Positions 1-5,719 of a DNA stretch of 9,361 nucleotides are shown piece by piece. Each line of letters starts with the position of its first letter. Positions within the stretch are counted from its first letter, which is position 1. The stretch is taken from contig SCST01000661.1 in the NCBI GenBank assembly GCA_004299465.1, positions 1 through 9,361 on the forward strand, written 5' to 3'. This DNA comes from Methylovulum sp. GTDB taxonomy: Bacteria; Pseudomonadota; Gammaproteobacteria; Methylococcales; Methylomonadaceae. A program made the translations under genes and the position numbers. The notes beneath the pieces are model-generated. The model did not search any database and was not told the DNA's origin. It worked only from the letters and a program-made list of their open reading frames with translations.

Positions 1-674
1 GCTGGTGTCCGGGGCGTGATGAAGCGTATATCGGTGTCATGATCGACGATTTGATCACCCGCGGTACGCAGGAGCCGTACCGTATGTTTACCAGCCGCGC
101 GGAATACCGCTTATTGCTGCGGGAGGATAATGCCGATTTGCGCCTGACGGAAAAAGGCCGTGTTTTGGGCTTGGTTGATGACGAGCGCTGGCAGGCGTTT
201 GCAACGAAGCGTACAGCGATTGGCGATTTGCAGGATAGCTTGAAAAAACAATGGGTCAGGGTCGACAGCGCGGAATCCGCGCAGGTTGAAGACATCTGGG
301 GCAAGCCTTTGCTGAAAGAGGCCAGTTTGATGGAACTGCTGCGCAGGCCCGAAGTAGACGTGCAACGCTTGTTGGCGTTTGTTGACGGCGGAGACGGCAT
401 TGCCGGGCAGGTCGCCGAGCAGGTTGAGATCCAGGCGAAATACGCCGGCTATATCGTCAGGCAGCAATCTGAAATCGACAAATCCCTGCGCTACGATCAT
501 TTAAAACTGCCGGATACGATAGATTACAAAGGCATCCCCGGCTTGTCGAATGAAGTCAGCGAAAAATTAAAATCGCAACGCCCTGAAACCTTGGGCCAGG
601 CGTCGCGTATGCCGGGCATTACGCCTGCCGCGATTTCTTTATTGCTGGTTTATTTAAAAAAGAAAAGCGCCTGA
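1..674 (+). CDS. mnmG: MnmG (GidA), tRNA uridine-5-carboxymethylaminomethyl modification enzyme, C-terminal part
   Basis: This is the 3' end of mnmG, truncated by the window edge. The frame is open from base 3 and gives 223 residues ending at TGA 672-674; full-length MnmG is usually about 620-630 residues. MnmG is the FAD-dependent partner of MnmE and together they install the cmnm5 group on the wobble uridine (U34) of certain tRNAs in the cytoplasm. The sequence shows the strongly conserved block EPYRMFTSRAEYRLLLRED followed by NADLRLT and GLVDDERW, which match E. coli MnmG closely. The last ~70 residues carry the YAGYIVRQ and IPGLSNEVSEKL segments typical of the C-terminal helical domain that binds MnmE and tRNA. 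rsmG follows after 31 nt, the classic gidA-gidB arrangement. The ATG at 39 is an internal methionine, not a real start. Confidence 0.97.
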   Translation, partial: WCPGRDEAYIGVMIDDLITRGTQEPYRMFTSRAEYRLLLREDNADLRLTEKGRVLGLVDDERWQAFATKRTAIGDLQDSLKKQWVRVDSAESAQVEDIWGKPLLKEASLMELLRRPEVDVQRLLAFVDGGDGIAGQVAEQVEIQAKYAGYIVRQQSEIDKSLRYDHLKLPDTIDYKGIPGLSNEVSEKLKSQRPETLGQASRMPGITPAAISLLLVYLKKKSA

Positions 675-705
675 TGGATGCCTGTATAGTTCTACCGGGT
701 CAAAA

Positions 706-1377
706 ATGAATATAAAAGCAGGAACAATGCCGGAAACACAAACCGAGGCTTGCCGCAATAGGCTGATTTCAGGCCTGGCGGCATTAAATTTGCCGGCAGA
801 CGAGTATCAAGTAGGGCAACTTATTGATTTTATAGTGTTAATTGAGAAATGGAATAAAGCCTATAATTTGACGGCGATACGCAACAAGGAAGACATGGTG
901 AGCCTGCATTTGCTGGACAGCCTGGCGATAATCCCCTTTGTTACAGGCCGGCGTGTCATCGATATAGGAACGGGGGCGGGTTTGCCGGGCATTCCGCTGG
1001 CGATTTGCCTGCCTGATACGGCGTTTACGCTACTGGACAGTAATGCGAAAAAAACCCGTTTTGTCCAGCAGGCGGTATTGGAACTAAAACTCAACAATGT
1101 CGCGGCATGTCATCATCGCGTCGAAAATTATCATCCGGAAAAGCCTTTTAACACCGTAATTACCCGTGCGTTTGCCGGTTTGGCCGATATTGTCAAATTA
1201 ACGGCGCATTTGCTGGATAAAGAGGGTGTTTTATTGGCAATGAAAGGGCAGAATCCGGAAGCGGAATTAGCACAGCTATCGGCGAAAACAACGCTTATAC
1301 CTATCAAGGTGCCAGGCATTGCAGCGGAAAGATGCCTGGTTCGGATAGAGTCTGAGGCAACAACAGAGGTTATCTAG
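706..1377 (+). CDS. rsmG: RsmG (GidB), 16S rRNA (guanine527-N7)-methyltransferase
   Basis: RsmG uses S-adenosylmethionine to methylate N7 of G527 in 16S rRNA; loss is known in several bacteria to give low-level streptomycin resistance. From ATG 706 the protein is 223 residues, against about 207 in E. coli. It contains the family motif WNKAYNLTAIR near residues 49-59, the SAM-binding loop DIGTGAGLPGIP at 86-97, and LLDSNAKKTRFV downstream. The start is uncertain: an in-frame ATG at 727 (giving 216 residues) has AGGAA just upstream (720-724), whereas ATG 706 has no clear Shine-Dalgarno sequence, so 727 may be the true start. The stop TAG (1375-1377) shares its G with the GTG start of parA, so the two are probably cotranscribed and coupled. 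Nothing suggests damage. Confidence 0.96.
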   Translation: MNIKAGTMPETQTEACRNRLISGLAALNLPADEYQVGQLIDFIVLIEKWNKAYNLTAIRNKEDMVSLHLLDSLAIIPFVTGRRVIDIGTGAGLPGIPLAICLPDTAFTLLDSNAKKTRFVQQAVLELKLNNVAACHHRVENYHPEKPFNTVITRAFAGLADIVKLTAHLLDKEGVLLAMKGQNPEAELAQLSAKTTLIPIKVPGIAAERCLVRIESEATTEVI

Positions 1378-2150
1378 TGGGAAAAATAATTGCCGTCACC
1401 AACCAAAAAGGTGGCGTAGGAAAAACGACAACCAGCGTCAACCTGGCCGCGTCATTAGCGGCAGCCAAGCGGCGCGTATTACTGGTGGATCTCGATCCGC
1501 AAGGTAATGCCGCGATGGGTTGCGGCGTCGATAAAGAAAATATCCGGTATTCCAGTTACGATTTATTAATGGAAGACGTGCCGGCCGCGGAAACGGTCAT
1601 TTATTTGCAGGACATCGGTTTTTCGGTCATCCCCGGCAATGCCGATTTGACCGCAGCCGAAGTGCAGTTAATGACAGCGGATCGTAAAGAGTTGCGGCTT
1701 GCCGATGCCTTGGTCGAAATCAAATCACAATACGATTATATCCTGATTGACTGCCCGCCTTCGTTGAATATGCTGACATTAAACGCAATGGTGGCGGCAA
1801 ACAGCCTGTTGATTCCCATGCAGTGCGAGTATTATGCGCTGGAAGGTTTGTCGGCGTTGATGTCTACACTGAAAAATATCCAGGATACCGTTAATCCGGG
1901 ATTGCACCTGGAAGGCATATTGCGGACGATGTTTGACGACAGGAATCGCTTGACTAAAGACGTTTCGGAACAATTGATTCGTTATTTCGGCGACAGCGTT
2001 TTCCGGACCTGCGTACCGAGGAATATCCGTTTGGCGGAAGCGCCCAGTCATGGTTTGCCGGTATTGAGCTACGATAAATCTTCGCGCGGGGCCGTGGCTT
2101 ATATTGCGTTGGCGGGTGAAATGATCAGAAAAGAAAAAGTAAAGGCATGA
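1377..2150 (+). CDS. parA: ParA/Soj chromosome-partitioning ATPase
   Basis: ParA is a Walker-type ATPase that binds DNA nonspecifically as an ATP dimer and is released by ParB-stimulated hydrolysis, moving the origin region during segregation. The 257-residue protein has the deviant Walker A motif KGGVGKTT at 11-18 with the signature lysine K11, the A' motif VDLDPQGN at 37-44, and Walker B ILIDCPPS at 122-129. Length and lack of an N-terminal DNA-binding extension are those of small chromosomal ParA/Soj proteins. The start is GTG at 1377, chosen because AGAGG at 1365-1369 lies 7 nt upstream and the first residues (GKIIAVTNQKGG) are where homologues begin. It overlaps rsmG by 1 nt and the mini-ParB gene by 4 nt (ATGA), implying one operon. 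No defects were seen. Confidence 0.96.
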   Translation: MGKIIAVTNQKGGVGKTTTSVNLAASLAAAKRRVLLVDLDPQGNAAMGCGVDKENIRYSSYDLLMEDVPAAETVIYLQDIGFSVIPGNADLTAAEVQLMTADRKELRLADALVEIKSQYDYILIDCPPSLNMLTLNAMVAANSLLIPMQCEYYALEGLSALMSTLKNIQDTVNPGLHLEGILRTMFDDRNRLTKDVSEQLIRYFGDSVFRTCVPRNIRLAEAPSHGLPVLSYDKSSRGAVAYIALAGEMIRKEKVKA

Positions 2151-2380
2151 GTTTAAAAAAACGTGGGTTGGGAAGGGGGCTTGAAGTTTTGTTAGCCGAT
2201 ACGTCATCGCACGGAGACGCGCAGCAAGTGACGGTGGCTATTGATGAGCATCATGATGAACCGGCGAGCTTGTTGCAGGAACACCTGCAACAAGAACAGC
2301 TGAATCTCTTGCAGGAAGCCGAAGCGCTGAAGCATCTGATCGACGAGTTTGAATTGATAATCCGCGCTGGACTGCAATAA
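2147..2380 (+). CDS. Mini-ParB: 77-residue protein with ParB N-terminal ParA-contact motif and no DNA-binding domain
   Basis: This small gene sits between parA and parB. Residues 1-18 (MSLKKRGLGRGLEVLLAD) match the ParB start encoded at 2538 at 12 of 18 positions, including KRGLGRGL. Residues 50-70 match ParB residues 126-146 at 13 of 21, including EA.AL and DEFE. Everything between and after these blocks in ParB is absent: the CTP-binding boxes (QPRK, GERRWRA, ENIQR), the helix-turn-helix and the C-terminal dimer domain. Residues 19-49 are an unrelated Gln/His/Asp-rich linker, and residues 42-72 look helical. Start ATG 2147 overlaps the parA TGA as ATGA, which favours coupled translation; its own Shine-Dalgarno is weak. 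In ParB proteins the LG.GL N-terminus binds ParA and triggers ATP hydrolysis, so this protein could modulate ParA without binding DNA (inference). The alternative is a decayed parB duplicate; the intact frame and preserved motifs argue somewhat against that. Confidence 0.72.
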   Translation: MSLKKRGLGRGLEVLLADTSSHGDAQQVTVAIDEHHDEPASLLQEHLQQEQLNLLQEAEALKHLIDEFELIIRAGLQ

Positions 2381-2424
2381 AGCATCGCAAAATTATCACG
2401 AGGCGCGGCGATGCTGCCGCGGCA
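2381..2424. other. Hairpin between mini-ParB gene and parB
   Basis: Directly after the mini-ParB stop codon, AGCATCGC (2381-2388) is followed 19 nt later by its exact reverse complement GCGATGCT (2408-2415), then by the 10-bp palindrome TGCCGCGGCA (2415-2424). There is no run of T after it, so it does not look like a standard intrinsic terminator. It could form an RNA stem that stabilises the parA-side transcript or separates expression of parB. The remaining 113 nt up to parB are AT-rich with no other gene and no convincing -35/-10 pair that I can see. Confidence 0.4.
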
Positions 2425-2537
2425 AGTATTAATTTTCCCATAAGTTCTTGCAAAAAAATTGAGCGCAACATGCCACTCTTAGTGCAAGCACTTATGAAAC
2501 AATTAATAACAAAGATCAACAGAGAAAAGTAAACGCA

Positions 2538-3395
2538 ATGGCTGTACAAAAACGTGGACTGGGCCGTGGACTGGATGCTTTGTTAGGTGATGTTTCGGTC
2601 AAAGAGGAAACGCACCAGCATCAATATCAACAGCAAACCTTGCCTATAGAGTATATGCAGCGCGGCAAATATCAGCCGCGCAAGGATATTGATCCTGAAA
2701 AACTGCAGGAGCTTGCCGACTCCATTAAGGCTCAAGGCATCATACAGCCGATTATCGTGCGCAAGGTCGGGCCGGACAAATACGAGATAGTCGCCGGGGA
2801 ACGGCGCTGGCGCGCCGCGCAACTGGCGGGTTTGCAGGATGTGCCGGTCATCATCAGGGACATCGATGACCGCGCGACGATGGCGCAGACGCTGATTGAA
2901 AATATCCAGCGCGAGGATCTTAACCCGCTGGAAGAAGCCGGGGCATTAAGGCGATTGCTGGACGAATTTGAAATGACGCACCAGCAGATAGCCGATGCAG
3001 TCGGCAAGTCCCGCACGACAGTGACCAATTTATTGCGTTTGATGGATTTGCACCCTGATGTCAAAACCCTGCTGATCGGCAGGCAGCTGGAAATGGGCCA
3101 TGCACGGGCGCTGTTGTCGCTGGATGCCGCAAGGCAAGTGACGGCAGCCAATAAAATAGCCCGGGAGGCGCTGACGGTAAGGGCGGCGGAGCGTTTGGTC
3201 AAAGACCTCCAGGCCGAACCTAAGGCGGCGAAAGTCAAAGCCATAGATAACGATACGCTACGCCTGCAGGATGAACTGACGGCAAAGCTGGGCGCCAAAG
3301 TCCTTATCGACCATAAGGAAAACGGTACCGGGAAACTCGTTATTGCTTATGCCAGCCTGGAGGAATTGGACGGCATTATTGAACAGCTCAAATAG
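2538..3395 (+). CDS. parB: ParB/Spo0J chromosome-partitioning protein (CTP-dependent DNA clamp)
   Basis: ParB loads at parS sites near the origin, uses CTP to close as a sliding clamp, recruits SMC and stimulates ParA. This is a full-length copy at 285 residues, near the usual ~290. In order: the N-terminal ParA-contact motif KRGLGRGL (5-12), a Gln/His-rich linker, QPRK (46-49, box I), the CTP-binding motif GERRWRA (87-93, box II), ENIQR just before residue 126 (box III), a helix-turn-helix around 147-168 (HQQIADAVGKSRTTVTN), the MGHARALLSL region, and a C-terminal dimerisation segment ending in EELDGIIEQLK. It is preceded by 157 nt without a gene and has only a weak purine-rich site (AGAGAAAAG) upstream, so expression may be partly separate from parA. 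I found no full parS consensus in the window, although sites usually lie close by. Confidence 0.96.
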   Translation: MAVQKRGLGRGLDALLGDVSVKEETHQHQYQQQTLPIEYMQRGKYQPRKDIDPEKLQELADSIKAQGIIQPIIVRKVGPDKYEIVAGERRWRAAQLAGLQDVPVIIRDIDDRATMAQTLIENIQREDLNPLEEAGALRRLLDEFEMTHQQIADAVGKSRTTVTNLLRLMDLHPDVKTLLIGRQLEMGHARALLSLDAARQVTAANKIAREALTVRAAERLVKDLQAEPKAAKVKAIDNDTLRLQDELTAKLGAKVLIDHKENGTGKLVIAYASLEELDGIIEQLK

Positions 3396-3445
3396 GCGGA
3401 CGCCTGGGCTGGGTTGTTTCATAACCTGACACGAGACTGATTACC

Positions 3446-4027
3446 ATGAAATTACTTGAAAGCCCTGCTCGTTTTGAGCGCTTTAATATGAATTGGCGGC
3501 GTTTGTTGATGCAGGGTTTGGTGATTTTCCTGATGGGCCTTATTTTAGTTTTCGCCAGCGTGTTAAACCCCGATGCCGTTGTTATGTCAGCCCGTTATTT
3601 TTCCTGGCTGCCGTTATGCGGCATCATTATTTTAGCGCTGGGTTTATTGGAATGTCTCGATGCCTTTCTTGCCAAGGAGCAGCGCGATTTCTTCCAGAAT
3701 TTGCAAGTCGGCGTCCTGGATACGGTTGTCGGCGGTTTGATAATTCTTAGCGTGACTGAGGAGCCGGCGCGACTGAGTTTAATGATCGCCGCGTTCCTGA
3801 TGGTAAGAGGTATTGTCCGTATTGTGTTGACTTATGCCTTGTCGCTGCCGCAAATTATTTCTACGGCTGTTTGCGGCTTAATTTCGATTCTGGCCGGGTT
3901 TATGGTTTTTTTAGGGTGGCCCACTTCGGCGGGCTGGTTTATCGCCTTATGCCTCAGTATTGAAATTGCATTCCGGGGTTGGGCGATGATGATGTTTTCG
4001 TTATGGGTCAGAAAACAAAACCTATAG
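3446..4027 (+). CDS. HdeD/DUF308-like six-helix membrane protein
   Basis: The 193-residue product is an inner-membrane protein with about six hydrophobic segments, roughly at residues 20-40, 50-74, 84-103, 108-132, 136-158 and 161-188. A short hydrophilic N-terminus and a basic end (RKQN) suggest that both termini are cytoplasmic. The three two-helix units, the GWP(T)SAGWF motif at 157-165 and the final IEIAFRGWAMM helix resemble the HdeD/DUF308 family, whose E. coli member HdeD is linked to acid resistance; the molecular role is unknown. It starts 50 nt after parB and is probably read in the same direction, but a functional tie to partition is not evident. An in-frame ATG at 3488 is an alternative start that would leave out 14 residues. 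It converges with the bacterioferritin gene, with only 39 nt between the stops and no clear terminator. Confidence 0.8.
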   Translation: MKLLESPARFERFNMNWRRLLMQGLVIFLMGLILVFASVLNPDAVVMSARYFSWLPLCGIIILALGLLECLDAFLAKEQRDFFQNLQVGVLDTVVGGLIILSVTEEPARLSLMIAAFLMVRGIVRIVLTYALSLPQIISTAVCGLISILAGFMVFLGWPTSAGWFIALCLSIEIAFRGWAMMMFSLWVRKQNL

Positions 4028-4066
4028 CCCGCCCGGCAACTTTACACCTCAGCAGGCCGCCGTCAT

Positions 4067-4534
4067 TTATATTTGCGACTGCAGATAATTTTGCAGGCCT
4101 ATCTTTTCGATCATGCCCAATTGCTGCTCCAGCCAATAGGTATGATCGTCTTCGGTGTCTTTCAGCATAACGGTGAGAATTTCGCGGGTCTGGTAATCGC
4201 GTACCGTCTCGCAATAGGCAATGACTTCGCGTAAGGCGGTAACGACATTTAGTTCCAGCGCCAGATCGTTTTTCAGCATCTCCGGTACGTTGTCGCCGAC
4301 ATGTAAAGGCTCGCGTACCGATAGCTCAGGCCTGCCTTCCAGGAACAAAATTCGCTTTATCAATGCATCGGCGTGGCCCATTTCATCCTGCACTTCATGA
4401 TGGATGCGTTCATACAATTTGTGGAATCCCCAGTTTTCGTACATCCTGGAATGGATGAAATACTGGTCTATTGCGGTCAATTCTCCAGCCAATAGCTTGT
4501 TTAATTGATCGATGACTTGATTATCGCCTTTCAT
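4067..4534 (-). CDS. bfr: Bacterioferritin, heme-containing iron-storage ferritin
   Basis: Bacterioferritin forms a 24-subunit cytoplasmic shell that oxidises Fe(II) and stores iron as a mineral, with heme at two-subunit interfaces. The 155-residue protein aligns end to end with E. coli Bfr (MKGD start, GLQNYLQ.QI end). All ferroxidase ligands are present: E18, E51, H54, E94, and the E..H pair at E128/H131, shifted by one relative to E. coli by a one-residue insertion (DTEDDH) that I recall from other Bfr proteins. The axial heme ligand M52 is also present, so this is a heme-binding, catalytically competent subunit. Its ATG overlaps the stop of the upstream lipoprotein gene by 4 nt (ATGA), so the two form an operon. 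A GGAG about 9 nt before the start lies inside the lipoprotein gene. No Fur box was recognised. Confidence 0.96.
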   Translation of the reverse strand: MKGDNQVIDQLNKLLAGELTAIDQYFIHSRMYENWGFHKLYERIHHEVQDEMGHADALIKRILFLEGRPELSVREPLHVGDNVPEMLKNDLALELNVVTALREVIAYCETVRDYQTREILTVMLKDTEDDHTYWLEQQLGMIEKIGLQNYLQSQI

Positions 4535-4911
4535 TGGGTATCACTCCGTATAGTTGTGTTGTCAACTTCTGTCGGCGGTAATGCTTCGCCGCCGGCATCT
4601 TCTTCCATCATTTGATCATCGGGATAGGCTTCTTCATTATGGCCTGTTTCATTATCGAACTCCTCGTTTTCAGTGTCCGGCAATTCAGTATTGTCGCTAT
4701 CGAGTCCGGCAGCGTCCTGGTCAATGCCCTGATCCATATTAGCCGCTTCATTGCTGGGTATTACCGGGGTATCGACTGCTTTATTTGTGTTCGTGCCGGG
4801 AGCCGTTTCGCTGGATGCACTTGGCGTGTCGGAGCCGGTATTCGTGGAAGTATCGCAAGCTGACAGCAGGACTAAAGCTGACAAAGCAGCGACTGTGATT
4901 TTAGTTTTCAT
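4531..4911 (-). CDS. Small, highly acidic lipoprotein cotranscribed with bacterioferritin
   Basis: The 126-residue product begins with a lipoprotein signal (MKTKITVAALSALVLLSAC) with lipobox LSAC and lipidated C19. Residue +2 is Asp (D20), the classic signal in enterobacteria for retention in the inner membrane, so it may sit on the periplasmic face of that membrane (inference). The mature 108 residues are low complexity, rich in Asp, Glu, Asn, Thr, Ser and Pro, with about 28 acidic and only 2 Lys/Arg residues, and are probably disordered. I recognise no domain. Its stop overlaps the bfr start (ATGA), implying coupled translation, so a role in metal handling such as low-affinity cation binding is conceivable but unproven. 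Start ATG 4911 is supported by the signal peptide beginning there and an AGGA about 10 nt upstream. It is divergent from zur. Confidence 0.85.
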   Translation of the reverse strand: MKTKITVAALSALVLLSACDTSTNTGSDTPSASSETAPGTNTNKAVDTPVIPSNEAANMDQGIDQDAAGLDSDNTELPDTENEEFDNETGHNEEAYPDDQMMEEDAGGEALPPTEVDNTTIRSDTQ

Positions 4912-4977
4912 TGGGTGGAGATCCTATGCGTTTTTGTGGGGTTACTTTATCCGAAGGTTTCTGGGTAACGCGATATT

Positions 4978-5006
4978 AGCATAGGGATGGCGTCGTTTTA
5001 CAACAA
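4978..5006 (-). promoter_or_regulatory. Candidate sigma70 promoter for the lipoprotein-bfr operon
   Basis: Reading the - strand, TTGTTG (5001-5006) and TATGCT (4978-4983) are separated by 17 nt, giving a plausible but mediocre -35/-10 pair. An overlapping alternative -10, TAATAT, lies at 4973-4978. It would place the transcript start about 60 nt upstream of the lipoprotein ATG. This comes from pattern reading only. Confidence 0.3.
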
Positions 5007-5086
5007 AATTCCCAAGTTATTGTTGAGCATTTGGCCGCTGCCACTGATGAACGCGAAGGGTAGTCCTGCTGTGTGTTTACGATCCC

Positions 5087-5100
5087 ATGTTATCATAGCC
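5087..5100 (+). promoter_or_regulatory. Extended -10 promoter of zur overlapping a partial Zur-box-like site
   Basis: TGTTATCAT (5088-5096) is an extended -10 (TGn plus TATCAT, 5 of 6 to consensus) about 20 nt upstream of the zur start. The surrounding ATGTTATCATAGCC matches the left half and centre of the gammaproteobacterial Zur operator as I remember it (ATGTTATAATATAACAT): 10 of the first 11 positions agree, but the right half is degenerate. A site here would allow Zur to repress its own gene; the imperfect half makes this uncertain. Confidence 0.35.
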
Positions 5101-5116
5101 TTAGACTTCAAGAACA

Positions 5117-5632
5117 ATGCTTGCCATGAATACTCGCGCCGATACCCCCCAAAATTTACTACCATCCGCCACGCATGACCACCAGAAATGTGTCAATAAG
5201 GCATTAAGCACGGCCGAGCAGTTATGCATCGAACGCGGCGTGCAATTGACTTCAATCCGGCACCAGGTGTTGGAACTGATCTGGGAAAGCCATAGAGCCG
5301 TCAAGGCTTACGACTTGTTGGACCGGATAAAGCCTTTGCAACATGCGGCCAAGCCGGCGACGATTTACCGTGCGCTGGATTTTTTGATTGAGCAGGGCCT
5401 GGTTCATCGCGTCGAAAGCCTTAACGCTTTTGTGGGTTGTCGTTGTTCCGGGCATCAACACGAGCAATTGTTGTTGATATGCAAGAATTGTCATGAAGTG
5501 GAAGAACGCACCGCGACGAAGGTTATGCAATCATTGTCGGAAGAGTTTGAGCAGGCCGGGTTTATTGCGCACAGCAAAGCGATAGAGATTCACGGCATTT
5601 GCGCGAAATGTGCAGAGTTGGTCGGTGACTAA
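5117..5632 (+). CDS. zur: Zur, zinc-responsive Fur-family transcriptional repressor
   Basis: Zur is a dimeric repressor that, with zinc bound, shuts off zinc uptake genes such as znuABC. The product is 171 residues and closely follows E. coli Zur, especially AYDLLD (64-69), KPATIYRALDFLIEQGLVHR (79-98) and VESLNAFVGC. Metal ligands are complete. The regulatory site corresponds to H97, C108, H115 and E130; the structural zinc site to C122, C125, C162 and C165 (CKNC and CAKC). This pattern separates it from Fur and PerR. The N-terminus is about 20 residues longer than in E. coli; starts at 5117 or 5126 (both ATG, three codons apart) are possible and neither has a strong ribosome-binding site. 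No znu genes are adjacent. It diverges from the acidic lipoprotein-bfr operon, so that operon may be within its reach. Confidence 0.93.
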   Translation: MLAMNTRADTPQNLLPSATHDHQKCVNKALSTAEQLCIERGVQLTSIRHQVLELIWESHRAVKAYDLLDRIKPLQHAAKPATIYRALDFLIEQGLVHRVESLNAFVGCRCSGHQHEQLLLICKNCHEVEERTATKVMQSLSEEFEQAGFIAHSKAIEIHGICAKCAELVGD

Positions 5633-5661
5633 TCGAATGCTCGAATGACGGGGTAGTCGTT

Positions 5662-5691
5662 TTGCGGTGTTTCGGAGCTTTGTGGTATTGT
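5662..5691 (+). promoter_or_regulatory. Candidate promoter upstream of the large membrane protein gene
   Basis: TTGCGG (5662-5667) is followed after 18 nt by TATTGT (5686-5691), preceded by TG one base before it, so it reads as an extended -10. The predicted transcript would start about 20 nt before the ATG at 5720. Just after the zur stop there is also a short direct repeat, TCGAATG at 5633-5639 and 5641-5647, of unknown meaning. Confidence 0.3.
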
Positions 5692-5719
5692 TGAACGCTA
5701 TCACTTTCGGGAGTAGTTT

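Noticed and set aside
2353..2532. Open + strand stretch in another frame after the DEFE motif of the mini-ParB, considered as a frameshifted remainder of a full parB
   Set aside because: Its translation shows no resemblance to the ParB helix-turn-helix or C-terminus, so the mini gene is not simply a parB broken by one frameshift.
2238..2549. 103-codon frame on the - strand with a lipoprotein-like N-terminus, across the mini-ParB/parB gap
   Set aside because: It runs antisense through the start of parB and most of the mini-ParB gene, has no clear ribosome-binding site, and its hydrophobic start comes from the AT-rich gap read backwards.
3394..3420. AGGCG-GA-CGCCT inverted repeat followed by GGGCTGGGTTGTTT after parB, a possible terminator
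   Set aside because: The stem is only 5 bp with a 2-nt loop and the following T-rich stretch is interrupted and displaced, so it is too weak to call.
4028..4066. Search for a bidirectional terminator between the convergent membrane-protein gene and bfr
   Set aside because: No stable hairpin with a T-tract is visible in the 39 nt.
4008..4214. 68-codon - strand frame overlapping bfr
   Set aside because: It is a shadow of bacterioferritin, whose full ligand set and end-to-end match fix the real frame.
4987..5178. 63-codon + strand frame running into the start of zur
   Set aside because: It overlaps zur in another frame and lies over the divergent promoter region; no ribosome-binding site or recognisable protein features.
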